Below, one piece after another: positions 1-7,988 of a stretch of 64,000 bases of DNA. The first letter of the stretch is position 1, and each line of letters begins with the position of its first letter. A program made the position numbers and the translations under genes. The notes beneath the pieces are model-generated. The model saw only the letters and a program-made list of their open reading frames with translations. It searched no databases and was not told where the DNA came from. Origin of the DNA: Bradyrhizobium sp. in8p8 (GTDB taxonomy: Bacteria; Pseudomonadota; Alphaproteobacteria; Rhizobiales; Xanthobacteraceae); assembly GCF_000426845.1 (NCBI RefSeq), contig NZ_AUGD01000019.1:1-64000 (forward strand), read 5' to 3'.

Positions 1-65
1 TAATGAGATGGACGGTCCCCGCCCTGATAAGCTGCGAAAGGGCACCCCAAGAAGGAGGACAAGCT

Positions 66-1064
66 ATGGTGACAATCGGGCTTGATATCTCGAAGAGCTG
101 GTTTCAAATCCACTGGATTACGGCGGATGGAGAAATTATCCGCAAGAAGCTCGCCCGCGGGAAGGTTCTCGATTTCTTTTCACGGCTTCCAAGTTGTCTC
201 GTTGGTCTTGAGGCTTGCGGCAGCGCTCATCATTGGGCTCGTGAACTAATAAAGCTTGGACACAAAGCACGTCTTATGCCGGCCCGCTACGTCCGAGCCT
301 ACGTGAAGACAAACAAGCATGATGCTGCTGATGCGGAGGCGTGCTGGGAAGCCGTCCAACGGCCTGGCATGCGCTTTGTCCCTGTAAAAACCGTCGAACA
401 GCAGGGAATTTTAATGCTACATCGCACGCGAGATTTGCTTATTCGACAGCGCACAGGCGCGATAAATGCTCTGCGTGGTCATTTGGGCGAGTTGGGAATC
501 GTGACCGGGAAGGGAAAAGCAAACGCGAGAGAGCTCATGGCACTCGTGGACGTTGACGAGCGCATCCCACAGAGCGCGCGTAGCGCTCTTTCAATCCTTG
601 TCGATCAGATCGAAGACCTTGAGCTACACATTGAAAGCCACGAGAAAATGATCCTTGCAACTGCCAAAGACAATGAAGTCTGTCGGCGTCTCATGAAGGT
701 GGCGGGCATCGGCCCATTTGCCGCCACCGCCCTGGCGGCGTCTGTCGATCATCCACAACAGTTCGCTTCGGCAAGGCATTTCGCCGCCTGGCTTGGATTA
801 GTACCGAAGCAGCATTCGACCGGGGGAAGGGAGCGTTTGGGCGGTATCAGCAAGCGCGGCGACGGCTACATTCGTAAGTTGCTAATACATGGCGCCCGAG
901 CGGCCGTTCATCGCGTCCGTATCCATCAGGTCACCAATACCTGGATAACAGAGCTGCTCGGCAGGCGTCCCTTCAATGTCGTGACGGTGGCGCTCGCTCA
1001 CAAAACTGCACGGATCGCTTGGGCGATCATGGCCAATGGTGAAGAATACCGCGCGCAAGTATAA
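66..1064 (+). CDS. IS110-family transposase
   Basis: This 332-residue protein is a DEDD recombinase that inserts the element through a circular intermediate. The N-terminal RuvC-like domain starts with TIGLDISKSWF (first acidic residue), followed by VGLEACGSAHH and DAADAEACWEAV, which supply the other acidic positions. The C-terminal Tnp20 domain has the helix-hairpin-helix-like KVAGIGPFAATALAA and the STGGRERLGGISKRG stretch that carries the family serine. The start at 66 is preferred to an earlier in-frame ATG at 3 because GGAGG sits at 55-59, and residues before it match nothing in the family. Length fits the family and no frameshift is seen, so it could be active. Confidence 0.9.
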   Translation: MVTIGLDISKSWFQIHWITADGEIIRKKLARGKVLDFFSRLPSCLVGLEACGSAHHWARELIKLGHKARLMPARYVRAYVKTNKHDAADAEACWEAVQRPGMRFVPVKTVEQQGILMLHRTRDLLIRQRTGAINALRGHLGELGIVTGKGKANARELMALVDVDERIPQSARSALSILVDQIEDLELHIESHEKMILATAKDNEVCRRLMKVAGIGPFAATALAASVDHPQQFASARHFAAWLGLVPKQHSTGGRERLGGISKRGDGYIRKLLIHGARAAVHRVRIHQVTNTWITELLGRRPFNVVTVALAHKTARIAWAIMANGEEYRAQV

Positions 1065-1277
1065 ATCGAGCGTGGCTCCGTTTGCGAGGGCAAAGCAGAG
1101 TGATGGCAACCGGTCGGACCGGGGTCGGCTAAGCCCGTTGGACCTATCGAGCTTCAGAGCTCGCCAACGTAATTGGGCGCCGATCCGCGGATCTCATCAA
1201 GGCTCGTGGCATGCCATAAAGCCGGATAGATAGCTGCAAACGATCGTTAGCCAAAACAAAGCAAATGGCCTTGCAAA
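1065..1277 (+). ncRNA. candidate bridge/seekRNA region of the IS1111-like element
   Basis: About 210 bp between the transposase stop and the right inverted repeat has no convincing gene. IS1111-type elements are known to encode in this 3' noncoding end a structured guide RNA that pairs with target and donor DNA. Only position and size support the call here; I did not fold the RNA or find the guide loops. The alternative is plain untranslated sequence. Confidence 0.4.
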
Positions 1278-1293
1278 GCGGGGACCGTCCATA

Positions 1294-2134
1294 GATAGGT
1301 CCAGATCCGACCGGTCACCGTCTTAAGCTCGGCCAGTACCGGCACCGTCGTATCGTCGGCATGGATGCGTTCCGCGCTCATGGCGTGGATCCGGATAGCC
1401 TCAATAATGGGATCCAGTGCTACCACGCAGGCGCCGACCCGATCCGCCAGGGTCGAGGCGTCGATCTCGATCCCTTCGCGGGCATAGGTCTTGCTCTGTC
1501 GGTTCAACGGCTGATGCAGCAGAAACTCGTTGACCAGCACCATCGCCAGCAGGCTCGGCCCGGCAAAGCCTCGCGGGATCGGATGGGAGGGCGCCGGAGC
1601 CTCTGTGATCGCTTCGCAATCCCGGCAGGAGAACTTTTCGCGGACATGCTCGATAATCTTTCAGCGCCGCGGCTCGCATTCCAGGGTCTTCGATATCACC
1701 TCGCCGAGCTTGTGCAGTCGCTCGCTGCCGCACTTGCCGCATACGCAAGGCGCGGGTTCGACGACGCTCTCGATGGGCAGATTGTCCGGCAGCGGACGTC
1801 GCGGCGGCCGCGGATTTTGCGCGCGCTGCTGTTGGACGGCTTCCGGCGCTGCGAACTCGGCTTTGGTTTCCTGCTCCGCCTGGGTCTCTTCAATATCCTC
1901 GATGGCAAGTTCAAGCTGCTCGACCAGCAGCTTGCCGCGTTCAGAAGATTGCCCGAACTGTTCTCGCCGTGCCTTGGCCAGCATCAGCTTCAGCCGCTCG
2001 ATTTCCAGCCGGCCGACGGTCACTTCGCTCTTCGCCAGCGTCAGCTGTTCACGCTGCACAATGATCATCGCATGCGCAGCGGCAAGGTCGGCGGGAAGCG
2101 GAACGGCAGGCGTCGTCAAAGACGAATCAACCAT
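1294..2134 (-). pseudogene. tnpC: IS66 transposase tnpC, nonsense mutation and truncated
   Basis: Reading on the minus strand from 2134 gives the usual IS66 TnpC start: a coiled-coil segment (REQLTLAKSEV), a KARREQFGQSSERG motif and a zinc-finger-like CVCGKCGSERLHKLGE. At 1663-1661 the frame meets TGA where a tryptophan (TGG) is expected after LECEPRR. The same frame then continues with family sequence (KFSCRDCEA, LLAMVLVNEFLLHQPLNRQS, RIHADDTTVPVL, GRIWTYL) until the IS110 right end interrupts it near 1294. The rest of the protein would lie left of the window. The gene is dead twice over: one in-frame stop and one insertion. Confidence 0.85.
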
Positions 2135-2176
2135 ACTCGTTGCAAGAAATCCCGCTCGATTTAACGGCTAGTCGAA

Positions 2177-2308
2177 TTACAATGTTGAACTCACAATCAA
2201 CCGACGCTTTTCCGAACAGTCTCGCTCAGCGTCGAGCCGGTCACGGGCCGATGGGTGCGGATCGGGCTTCATCGCCTCGGAGACCACAATGGTGTCGAGT
2301 AGGATCAT
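2177..2308 (-). pseudogene. FitB/VapC-like PIN toxin, N-terminal stump
   Basis: The frame opens MILLDTIVVSEAMKPDPHPS, the classic start of FitB-type PIN-domain RNases, where the aspartate of LLDT is an active-site acid. It overlaps the antitoxin stop by ATGA (2308-2305), the standard arrangement of these pairs. After about 30 residues the similarity stops and the frame ends after 43 codons, next to the IS66 tnpC start. The family is about 140 residues, so about three quarters is gone, including the other PIN acids. LLDTI replaces the usual LLDTN. Confidence 0.75.
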
Positions 2309-2559
2309 TCGAAGCGCGTCGGCTCAGCGGAGTGGGCGTCGCGGCTCTGTTCAAGTGCCTCGACATCGGCATTGGTGAGGCCGATCTTTCGGCTCATCTC
2401 CGAAAGGGCGGTGCCGAGCCGCAGCCGGCCCTCGGGACGCACGGCGGCCTCCAGAATGGCGCGCATTTCCGCTTCCGCGCTGCGATTGTGCTGCGCCGCG
2501 CGGACTTTCAGGGCGCGGTACGCCTCCTCGGAGAGGTTGCGGATGGTGACAGCGGCCAT
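2305..2559 (-). CDS. FitA/VapB-type ribbon-helix-helix antitoxin (orphan)
   Basis: This 84-residue protein begins MAAVTIRNLSEEAYRALKVR, a ribbon-helix-helix DNA-binding module of the FitA type; the basic, alanine-rich second helix (NRSAEAEMRAILEAAV) and an acidic tail for toxin binding follow. GGAGG lies about 8 bases before the ATG. Such antitoxins bind their own promoter, and a matching inverted repeat is found at 2587-2609. Its toxin gene downstream is truncated, so it probably now acts only as a DNA-binding protein, or may still neutralise related toxins elsewhere. That last role is inference. Confidence 0.8.
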   Translation of the reverse strand: MAAVTIRNLSEEAYRALKVRAAQHNRSAEAEMRAILEAAVRPEGRLRLGTALSEMSRKIGLTNADVEALEQSRDAHSAEPTRFE

Positions 2560-2586
2560 GATGGCGTCCTCCGGTGACTGACTGCG

Positions 2587-2609
2587 ATGCTAAGAACGCA
2601 TGATAGCAT
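2587..2609. promoter_or_regulatory. inverted repeat, likely FitA-type operator
   Basis: ATGCTA (2587-2592) and TAGCAT (2604-2609) form an 11-bp-spaced inverted repeat about 28 bp upstream of the antitoxin start, where autoregulatory operators of RHH antitoxins sit. A separate GC-rich hairpin (GCGGCGC at 2620-2626, GCGCCGC at 2631-2637) lies just beyond. Confidence 0.45.
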
Positions 2610-2712
2610 AAGAATGATTGCGGCGCTCACGCGCCGCAGAACCTCAGCTCCCCAGCTAAAGATAATGCGAAGTTTTTTTGATCACCCCCACACCCTAATC
2701 CAGATAGCCGAT

Positions 2713-3059
2713 TTAACCGGAAGCCTGTGGACGCCAAGTTGCCTGCGGCATTCGCCAATCAATTCCGGAGAGAAGATAGGATAGCTGTGCAACGCTGATC
2801 GTCACAACGCCGCCCGCCAACGATGGCCACAAAAAACGGCCGCGCTCCAGCCGCTTCGTGAACAAACACGCGCCTTGGCCATCATGCCAGATGATCTTGA
2901 CTAGGTCGCCGCGGCGGCCCCTAAAAACGTAGAGATCACCAGCGTGCGGATCACGCTTCAAAGCTCCTGGGCCAACCGCGCAAGGCCTGGAAAGCCGCGG
3001 CGCATATCGGTGTGACCGGTTGCAAGCCACACCCGCACATTACCCGGAATGGCAATCAT
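2713..3059 (-). pseudogene. tnpB: IS66 tnpB, frameshifted
   Basis: The ATG at 3059 overlaps the tnpA stop (ATGA) and gives MIAIPGNVRVWLATGHTDM, a normal TnpB start. Near 2961-2965 one base appears to be missing: the frame stops just after GLARLAQEL. The shifted frame carries the rest of the family sequence (KRDPHAGDLYVFRGRRGD, IWHDGQGACLFTKRLERG, LLSGIDWRMPQ) to 2713. TnpB is an accessory protein of IS66 transposition. The protein cannot be made intact without frameshifting. Confidence 0.8.
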
Positions 3060-3451
3060 CGGCGCTCAAGCACCTCGAGGACCCGCGCCAGCGCTTCTGG
3101 ATCGACGTGCGCGTCCACTCGGATACGTCGCCGGTTGCCAAGGTCGATCTCGATCAATCCAATACGCGCAGCCACTACAGACCGCGCTCGGCTATCACTC
3201 GCAGGTAAAAGCTTCGGAGCTTCCCCCGCTTCCGTGGCGGCGATCTGCACCGGCGCAAAAGATGGTACGACCTGCTCGGATGTCCGCGCTTGTCGACGCC
3301 AGGTAAACACCAGGCTGGCCGCTACTCCGTTGCGACGCGCAACCGCAGTCACCTTTGCGCCCGGCGCCAATGTCTCCTCGACAATCCGTGCCTTGTCATC
3401 CTGCGACCAGCGCCGACGACGCTCCAGCCCGCCCAAAACGTCGACCCGCAT
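3056..3451 (-). CDS. tnpA: IS66 accessory protein TnpA
   Basis: This 131-residue protein has the IS66 TnpA/IS3-OrfA type helix-turn-helix (RRWSQDDKARIVEETLAPGA, AVARRNGVAASLVFTWRRQ) in its first half and a variable C-terminal half. It overlaps tnpB by ATGA. The reading frame is intact, but tnpB is frameshifted and the only tnpC nearby is broken and separated by a toxin-antitoxin remnant, so this copy cannot move on its own. Confidence 0.8.
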   Translation of the reverse strand: MRVDVLGGLERRRRWSQDDKARIVEETLAPGAKVTAVARRNGVAASLVFTWRRQARTSEQVVPSFAPVQIAATEAGEAPKLLPASDSRARSVVAARIGLIEIDLGNRRRIRVDAHVDPEALARVLEVLERR

Positions 3452-3570
3452 CGCCTGATAACCTCAAGGCTAGACTTAAGGTCACACGCTTGACGAATTT
3501 TAGCGTGCCAGAGAAGGCGGCGGCCGCCGGATGCGTACCCTGCCCGCGAATGCATCAAGAATGCTCAGCA

Positions 3571-3804
3571 CTAAAGTGGTCCAATCTCGCGATCGACCGC
3601 AAGCCAATCTATTGGGTACCACATGCCGTGCAAACAGCGTCGCTCAACCTCCTAGGGAGAGTTGAAGAGGCGCGCACCGCGGCGCAGCTCCTGAAGCAGG
3701 TGTTTCCGAAGATCACGCTCACTGCGCTACCCTTAGAGCCAATTCGTCCGGCGGACCTTAAAAGGCTTTTCTATCAGGCTCGTTCTCGAGCTGGCATTCG
3801 GTAG
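3571..3804 (+). pseudogene. C-terminal fossil of an adenylate-cyclase/TPR-type protein
   Basis: The frame ending at 3804 carries LKWSNLAIDRKPIYWVPHAV, ASLNLLGRVEEARTAAQLLK and PLEPIRPADLKRLFYQARSR. This resembles the last TPR unit and tail of the class III cyclase proteins with TPR repeats common in rhizobia. Nothing upstream continues it: the sequence before 3571 belongs to the edge of the IS66 remnant. I judge it a truncated 3' end, identified from recall of the family tail. It was probably cut by the mobile element. Confidence 0.5.
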
Positions 3805-3987
3805 CGGTGGCAAGCAATGTCTGCCTTTGGCCCGCCGCGACCCAGCCGAATGCTCGTTGGGGTGTCGGCTGTCGCGCGTGGAGCGGAAACTAATCGCAGC
3901 TGTCTAGACCGGCGCTTTTGACCCAAAGCTGGCCTCGTTGTTTGCAGGACGTTCGGTCGCGGCTTCGCAGGAGTGGTTCGATAACAG

Positions 3988-5031
3988 TTAGAGCGCGGGC
4001 AGCGTGAAATCGGGGCCCGCAAGTTCTTTCTGCCTATGGCAAGCAACGAAATGTTCCGGACCGACCGCATCGAGATGGGGCTGTTGCGCGCGGCACTGAT
4101 CGATAGCGAACGGACACCGGCCTGCGAAGCGGCAGCCGGGCGGGGGATTGACCGGCGACGGCGGCTCGCCGTTGACCAGATATTTCGCCTTCAGCGCATC
4201 CCGCAGCGGTCCGGGTGGCGCCGCCGCGGACACCAGCGACCATGTATAGGGATGGCGCGGCTCGGTGAAGAGCGTCGAAGCGGGTGCCTGCTCCGCAATC
4301 TTGCCGAGATACATCACCGCGATCTCGTCACAGAATTGCTGGATCACTCCGAGGTCGTGCGAGATGAAGATGTAGGTCAGCCCGCGCTCGCGCTGCAGCT
4401 TCTTCAGCAGGTTGAGGATCTGTGCCTGGATCGCCACATCGAGCGCCGACACCGCCTCATCGCAGACGATCAGCTCGGGTTCTGGCGCGAGCGCGCGCGC
4501 GATGCACAATCGCTGGCGTTGACCTCCCGAGAACTGATGCGGGAACAGGTCGGCGGCCTCCGGAGGCAGCCCGACCTCGCCGAGCAGGTGCCGTACCCGT
4601 TCGTCGCGAGCGCTACGGGCGCCGATATGGAGCAGGTCGAGCGGCTCACGGATCTGATCTCCCGCGCGGCGGCGCGGGTCGAGTGCGGAGAAGGGGTCCT
4701 GGAATACGATCTGGAGGTGCTTTCGCGCCTGCCGCAGCGGCTCGCCGGTCAGCGGCATGATGTCTTCGCCGCGAAACACGATCTGGCCGGAGGTCGCGGG
4801 CACCAGCCGCATGATCGCTTGCGCCGTGGTCGATTTGCCCGAACCGCTCTCGCCGACGATGCCGAACGTCGTGCCGCGCCTGACGCGAAAGCTGACGCCG
4901 TCGACGGCATGGACAACGGCGTGCTTGGTCCACGGCCGCTGCCTGCCGGAGCGAAAATGCACCACCAGGTCGTTGACGTCGAGCAGATAGGGATTGCCGT
5001 CGGCCAGATGGGTGATCGCGTGAAAGTTCAT
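3988..5031 (-). CDS. dipeptide/oligopeptide ABC transporter ATPase (DppF type)
   Basis: This 347-residue ATPase energises the peptide importer encoded upstream. It has Walker A GESGSGKST, signature FSGGQRQRLCIARAL, Walker B ELIVCDEAVSALD, the switch histidine in FISHDLGV, and the C-terminal oligopeptide-transporter domain with clustered cysteines (PPGCRFAGRCPFAIDQC) typical of DppD/DppF. The ATG at 5031 overlaps the stop of the preceding ATPase gene (ATGA), which fixes the start. It is the last gene of the operon. Walker B reads CDEA where DEP is usual, a change common in the F subunit. Confidence 0.9.
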   Translation of the reverse strand: MNFHAITHLADGNPYLLDVNDLVVHFRSGRQRPWTKHAVVHAVDGVSFRVRRGTTFGIVGESGSGKSTTAQAIMRLVPATSGQIVFRGEDIMPLTGEPLRQARKHLQIVFQDPFSALDPRRRAGDQIREPLDLLHIGARSARDERVRHLLGEVGLPPEAADLFPHQFSGGQRQRLCIARALAPEPELIVCDEAVSALDVAIQAQILNLLKKLQRERGLTYIFISHDLGVIQQFCDEIAVMYLGKIAEQAPASTLFTEPRHPYTWSLVSAAAPPGPLRDALKAKYLVNGEPPSPVNPPPGCRFAGRCPFAIDQCRAQQPHLDAVGPEHFVACHRQKELAGPDFTLPAL

Positions 5032-6026
5032 GCCGCAATCTCCCGGGCAAGCCAGCACGACACAGCATGTCCCGTATCGATCGCCCCGAGCGGCGGCTGC
5101 GGTTGCGACCGACACACTTCGGACGCATAGCTGCAGCGCGCCAAAAATGCGCAATCCGGGCCGCGGTTGCCAAGCCCGGGGACCATGCCCGGGATCTCGC
5201 CGAGATCGACCCAGACAGACGGCTTGGGCTGGCCGATGGCGAGATGCGGCATGCAGGCTAGCAATCCGCGGGTATACGGATGACGCGGGCGAGCCGCAAT
5301 CTCCTGCGATGGGCCAGTCTCGATGCAGCGGCCAGCGTAAAGCACCGCGATGTCGTCGGCAAGCTCGGCAACTGCGCCGAGATCGTGGGTGATCAGCACG
5401 ATCGCTGTCTCGGTTTCCTCCTGCAGCTTCGCCAGGAGATCGAAGATCTGGGCCTGCACGGTCACGTCGAGCGCCGTGGTCGGCTCGTCGGCAATCAGCA
5501 GTTTCGGCTTGCATGCGATCGCCATGGCGATCATCACTCGCTGGCGCATGCCGCCGGACATCTGGTGCGGATAGGTTTTGGCCCGGTGCTCCGCCGCCGG
5601 GATCTGCACGGCCTTCAGAAATTCGACTGCCTGCTCGTTGGCCTCCCTGCGACTGAGATTGCGGTGGTGATACAGCGCTTCCGCGATTTGGTCGCCAACG
5701 GTGTAGAGCGGATTAAGCGCAGTCATCGGCTCCTGGAACACCATTGAGACAGTGTCGCCGCGCAAGGCCCGCATTCGCTGGTTTCGGGCGGTCAGGACGT
5801 CCTCGCCCTCGAGCAGGATGCGTCCGGACGTCACGACAAAACCCTCGGGCAGCAACCGCATGATCGCCAGCGCCGTCATGCTCTTGCCGCAGCCGGACTC
5901 CCCGACCAGTGCGATGGTACGGCCCCTGTCGACGCTGAACGACAGGTTCTCCAGCACCGGGACCAGCTTGCCGTCGCGGTCCGTCATGCTAACGCTGAGA
6001 TCTTCGACCGATAGTACGGGCGCCAT
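5028..6026 (-). CDS. dipeptide/oligopeptide ABC transporter ATPase (DppD type)
   Basis: This 332-residue partner ATPase has Walker A GESGCGKS, signature MSGGMRQRVMIAMAIA, Walker B LLIADEPTTALD, switch LITHDLGAVAE and the C-terminal oligopeptide domain with CAFLARCSYASEVC. The start at 6026 (MAPVLSVEDLSV) lies 2 bp from the stop of the permease gene upstream. The frame is open farther upstream, but those residues match no family member. The D and F subunits form the heterodimeric motor of this importer class. Confidence 0.9.
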   Translation of the reverse strand: MAPVLSVEDLSVSMTDRDGKLVPVLENLSFSVDRGRTIALVGESGCGKSMTALAIMRLLPEGFVVTSGRILLEGEDVLTARNQRMRALRGDTVSMVFQEPMTALNPLYTVGDQIAEALYHHRNLSRREANEQAVEFLKAVQIPAAEHRAKTYPHQMSGGMRQRVMIAMAIACKPKLLIADEPTTALDVTVQAQIFDLLAKLQEETETAIVLITHDLGAVAELADDIAVLYAGRCIETGPSQEIAARPRHPYTRGLLACMPHLAIGQPKPSVWVDLGEIPGMVPGLGNRGPDCAFLARCSYASEVCRSQPQPPLGAIDTGHAVSCWLAREIAA

Positions 6027-6028
6027 CA

Positions 6029-6985
6029 CTACCTCCGCCGTAGCCGCGGATTGACCGCATCGTTGATCCCGTCGCCGACCAGGCTTACCGCCAGCACCGC
6101 AAGGAAGATTGCTGCACCGGGGAAGGTCACGGCCCACCAGGCGTCGAGGACGTAATTGCGATTCTGGCCGATCATGAGCCCCCAGCTCATGGTGTTGGGA
6201 TCGCCGAGGCCGAGGAAGCTCAAACCGCCCTCGAATAGGATGGCGACGCCGATCGCCAGCGTTGCCGAAACGATGATCGGCGGTAGCGCGTTCGGGAGCA
6301 CCACCCGCATGATGAGGTGCCAATTGCCGGCGCCCGCGGCGCGCGAGGCCTTGATGAAATCGAGGTCCCGCAGCCGCATGAACTCCGCCCGGGTCAGCCT
6401 CGCGGCCGGGGTCCAGCTCACGGCGCCGATGGCGATGGTGATGGTCGTCAGCTTCGGCCCGAATAGGGTCACGAGAACCATCGCGAACAATAGCGGTGGC
6501 AGGACCTGGAAGAACTCCGAGATCTTGACCAACAGCGAATCGATCCACCCGCCAAAGAAGCCACTGAGCGCACCGACGCTGACGCCGATTATGATTGTGA
6601 TGAAGGCTGCGACTGCGCCGACGGTCATCGTGGCTCGCCCGCCATGGATCAATCCGGCGAGCACGTCGCGGCCGAGATAATCAGTGCCGAGCAGCGCGTC
6701 GGGGTCCGGCGGCGCGAACGGCAGTCCCACGATCTCCAATGGGTCAGTCGGCCAAAGGATCGGCCCCAAGATCGCGACCAGGATCAGCAGCAGGAGCATG
6801 ATTGCACCGGCGACGCCCGAGGGGCTGCGCAGGAATTGGCGCAGCGCAGCGCGCGCCGGCGACGCCGCTTTGGCGACCGGCTGCGCGGGTGCCGAAGTCG
6901 TGCCCGGAGCAGCAGCGTTGGCAGTGATTCCGGCGTCGGAGGGTTCGGTAGGGGCCACGATCAGGGTTTGCTCCACCGTGCTCAC
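6029..6985 (-). CDS. dipeptide/oligopeptide ABC transporter permease (DppC type)
   Basis: This 318-residue inner-membrane permease begins with an alanine/proline-rich cytoplasmic tail of about 45 residues, then the OppC N-terminal membrane segment (GVAGAIMLLLLILVAILGPI) and the core permease domain. The EAA loop that contacts the ATPase is seen at FIKASRAAGAGNWHLIMRVV, and the family motif LLGTDYLGRDVLAGLIHGGR is present. It overlaps the DppB gene stop by 4 bp. Confidence 0.9.
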   Translation of the reverse strand: MSTVEQTLIVAPTEPSDAGITANAAAPGTTSAPAQPVAKAASPARAALRQFLRSPSGVAGAIMLLLLILVAILGPILWPTDPLEIVGLPFAPPDPDALLGTDYLGRDVLAGLIHGGRATMTVGAVAAFITIIIGVSVGALSGFFGGWIDSLLVKISEFFQVLPPLLFAMVLVTLFGPKLTTITIAIGAVSWTPAARLTRAEFMRLRDLDFIKASRAAGAGNWHLIMRVVLPNALPPIIVSATLAIGVAILFEGGLSFLGLGDPNTMSWGLMIGQNRNYVLDAWWAVTFPGAAIFLAVLAVSLVGDGINDAVNPRLRRR

Positions 6986-7962
6986 CGCGCCCCTCCACGA
7001 ATGCGTGGGTCGATCAGCCGGTACACGATATCGGTGACGATGTTCGCTGCGATGACGATCACTGCGGAGAAGAACAATACCGCCATGAGGGTCGGATAGT
7101 CGCGACGCAGGATCGAGTCGAACACGAGCCTGCCCATGCCAGGCCAGCTATAGACCGTTTCGACCAGGACGGCGCCGGCAAACAGATTGCCGAACTGCAG
7201 GCCGACCACGGTGACGATTGGGATCAGCGCGTTGCGCAGCGCGTGCTTGAAGATCACGACGCGTTCGGGAAGCCCTTTGGCCCGTGCGGTGCGGACGTAG
7301 TCGGCGGACAGCACGTCAATCATGTTGACGCGCGCCAGCCGCGAATATTGCGCGACGAACACCAGCGCCAGCGTCGTGGCCGGCAAGATCAGGTGCGTCA
7401 TGACGTCGAGCACGTAGGCGAGACCTGCCTTCGGATGCACGACGTCGGCCATGCCGCTGACCGGAAGGACCGGCCATACCCGTCCGAACAGCAACAGCAG
7501 CAACAGCCCCGTCCAGAAGATCGGCGCTGCATAACCCGCGAGGGAGAGTACGGTGACGATGTGGCTGAGCAAACCGTTGGGGCGTCGCGCGCTGACCACA
7601 CCGAGCAGCGTGCCGATCACGACCGCGACCACGACGGAGGCGAACGCCAGGTACAGGGTCGCCGGAAGCCGCTGCGCGATCAGTCCCAGCACGGGTTGGT
7701 TGAAATAATAGGAGTAGCCGAAATCGCCCAGCAGCACGTTGCGCAGATAGGTGACGAGCTGCTGGAGCACGCTGTGATCGAGCCCGTATTTGGCGCGCAA
7801 CGCCGCGATCACCTCCGCCGATGCCCCGCCCATCTCGCCCGCGATTACCTGCACGGGGTCGCCTGGCGCAGCATGAATCAAACAGAAATTCAGCACCAGT
7901 ACCGCAAGAAGCAACATGGCGGCGTTGGCGAGTCTTCCGAACAAGTGGGTGAGCAGGGTCAT
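6982..7962 (-). CDS. dipeptide/oligopeptide ABC transporter permease (DppB type)
   Basis: This 326-residue permease starts MTLLTHLFGRLANAAMLLLA, the usual first membrane helix of DppB. It has the conserved HAAPGDPVQ segment after helix 1, and the EAA loop YVRTARAKGLPERVVIFKHA. An in-frame upstream extension to 8013 exists but the residues look unrelated, and 7962 places the start 26 bp after the receptor gene stop. It pairs with the DppC-type subunit to form the pore. Confidence 0.88.
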   Translation of the reverse strand: MTLLTHLFGRLANAAMLLLAVLVLNFCLIHAAPGDPVQVIAGEMGGASAEVIAALRAKYGLDHSVLQQLVTYLRNVLLGDFGYSYYFNQPVLGLIAQRLPATLYLAFASVVVAVVIGTLLGVVSARRPNGLLSHIVTVLSLAGYAAPIFWTGLLLLLLFGRVWPVLPVSGMADVVHPKAGLAYVLDVMTHLILPATTLALVFVAQYSRLARVNMIDVLSADYVRTARAKGLPERVVIFKHALRNALIPIVTVVGLQFGNLFAGAVLVETVYSWPGMGRLVFDSILRRDYPTLMAVLFFSAVIVIAANIVTDIVYRLIDPRIRGGAR

Positions 7963-7988
7963 CGGCGGGGTCTGTCGGCCTTGATCAA

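Larger units (their letters stand above)
8..1292 (+). mobile_element. IS110-family (IS1111-like) insertion sequence
   Basis: A 15-bp perfect inverted repeat, ATGGACGGTCCCCGC at 8-22 and its complement at 1278-1292, brackets one transposase gene. Subterminal inverted repeats and a long noncoding 3' end (about 210 bp against about 45 bp on the 5' side) are known marks of the IS1111 branch of IS110. The right end lies inside an IS66 tnpC reading frame on the minus strand, which changes from IS66 protein to unrelated sequence at about 1292-1299. The true outer ends probably extend a few bases past the repeats. The left flank is outside the window, so the target duplication or its absence cannot be checked. 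Confidence 0.75.

Noticed and set aside
1401..1748. A frameshift explanation for the break in IS66 tnpC
   Set aside because: The segments before and after the break lie in one frame; only the TGA at 1663-1661 interrupts it.
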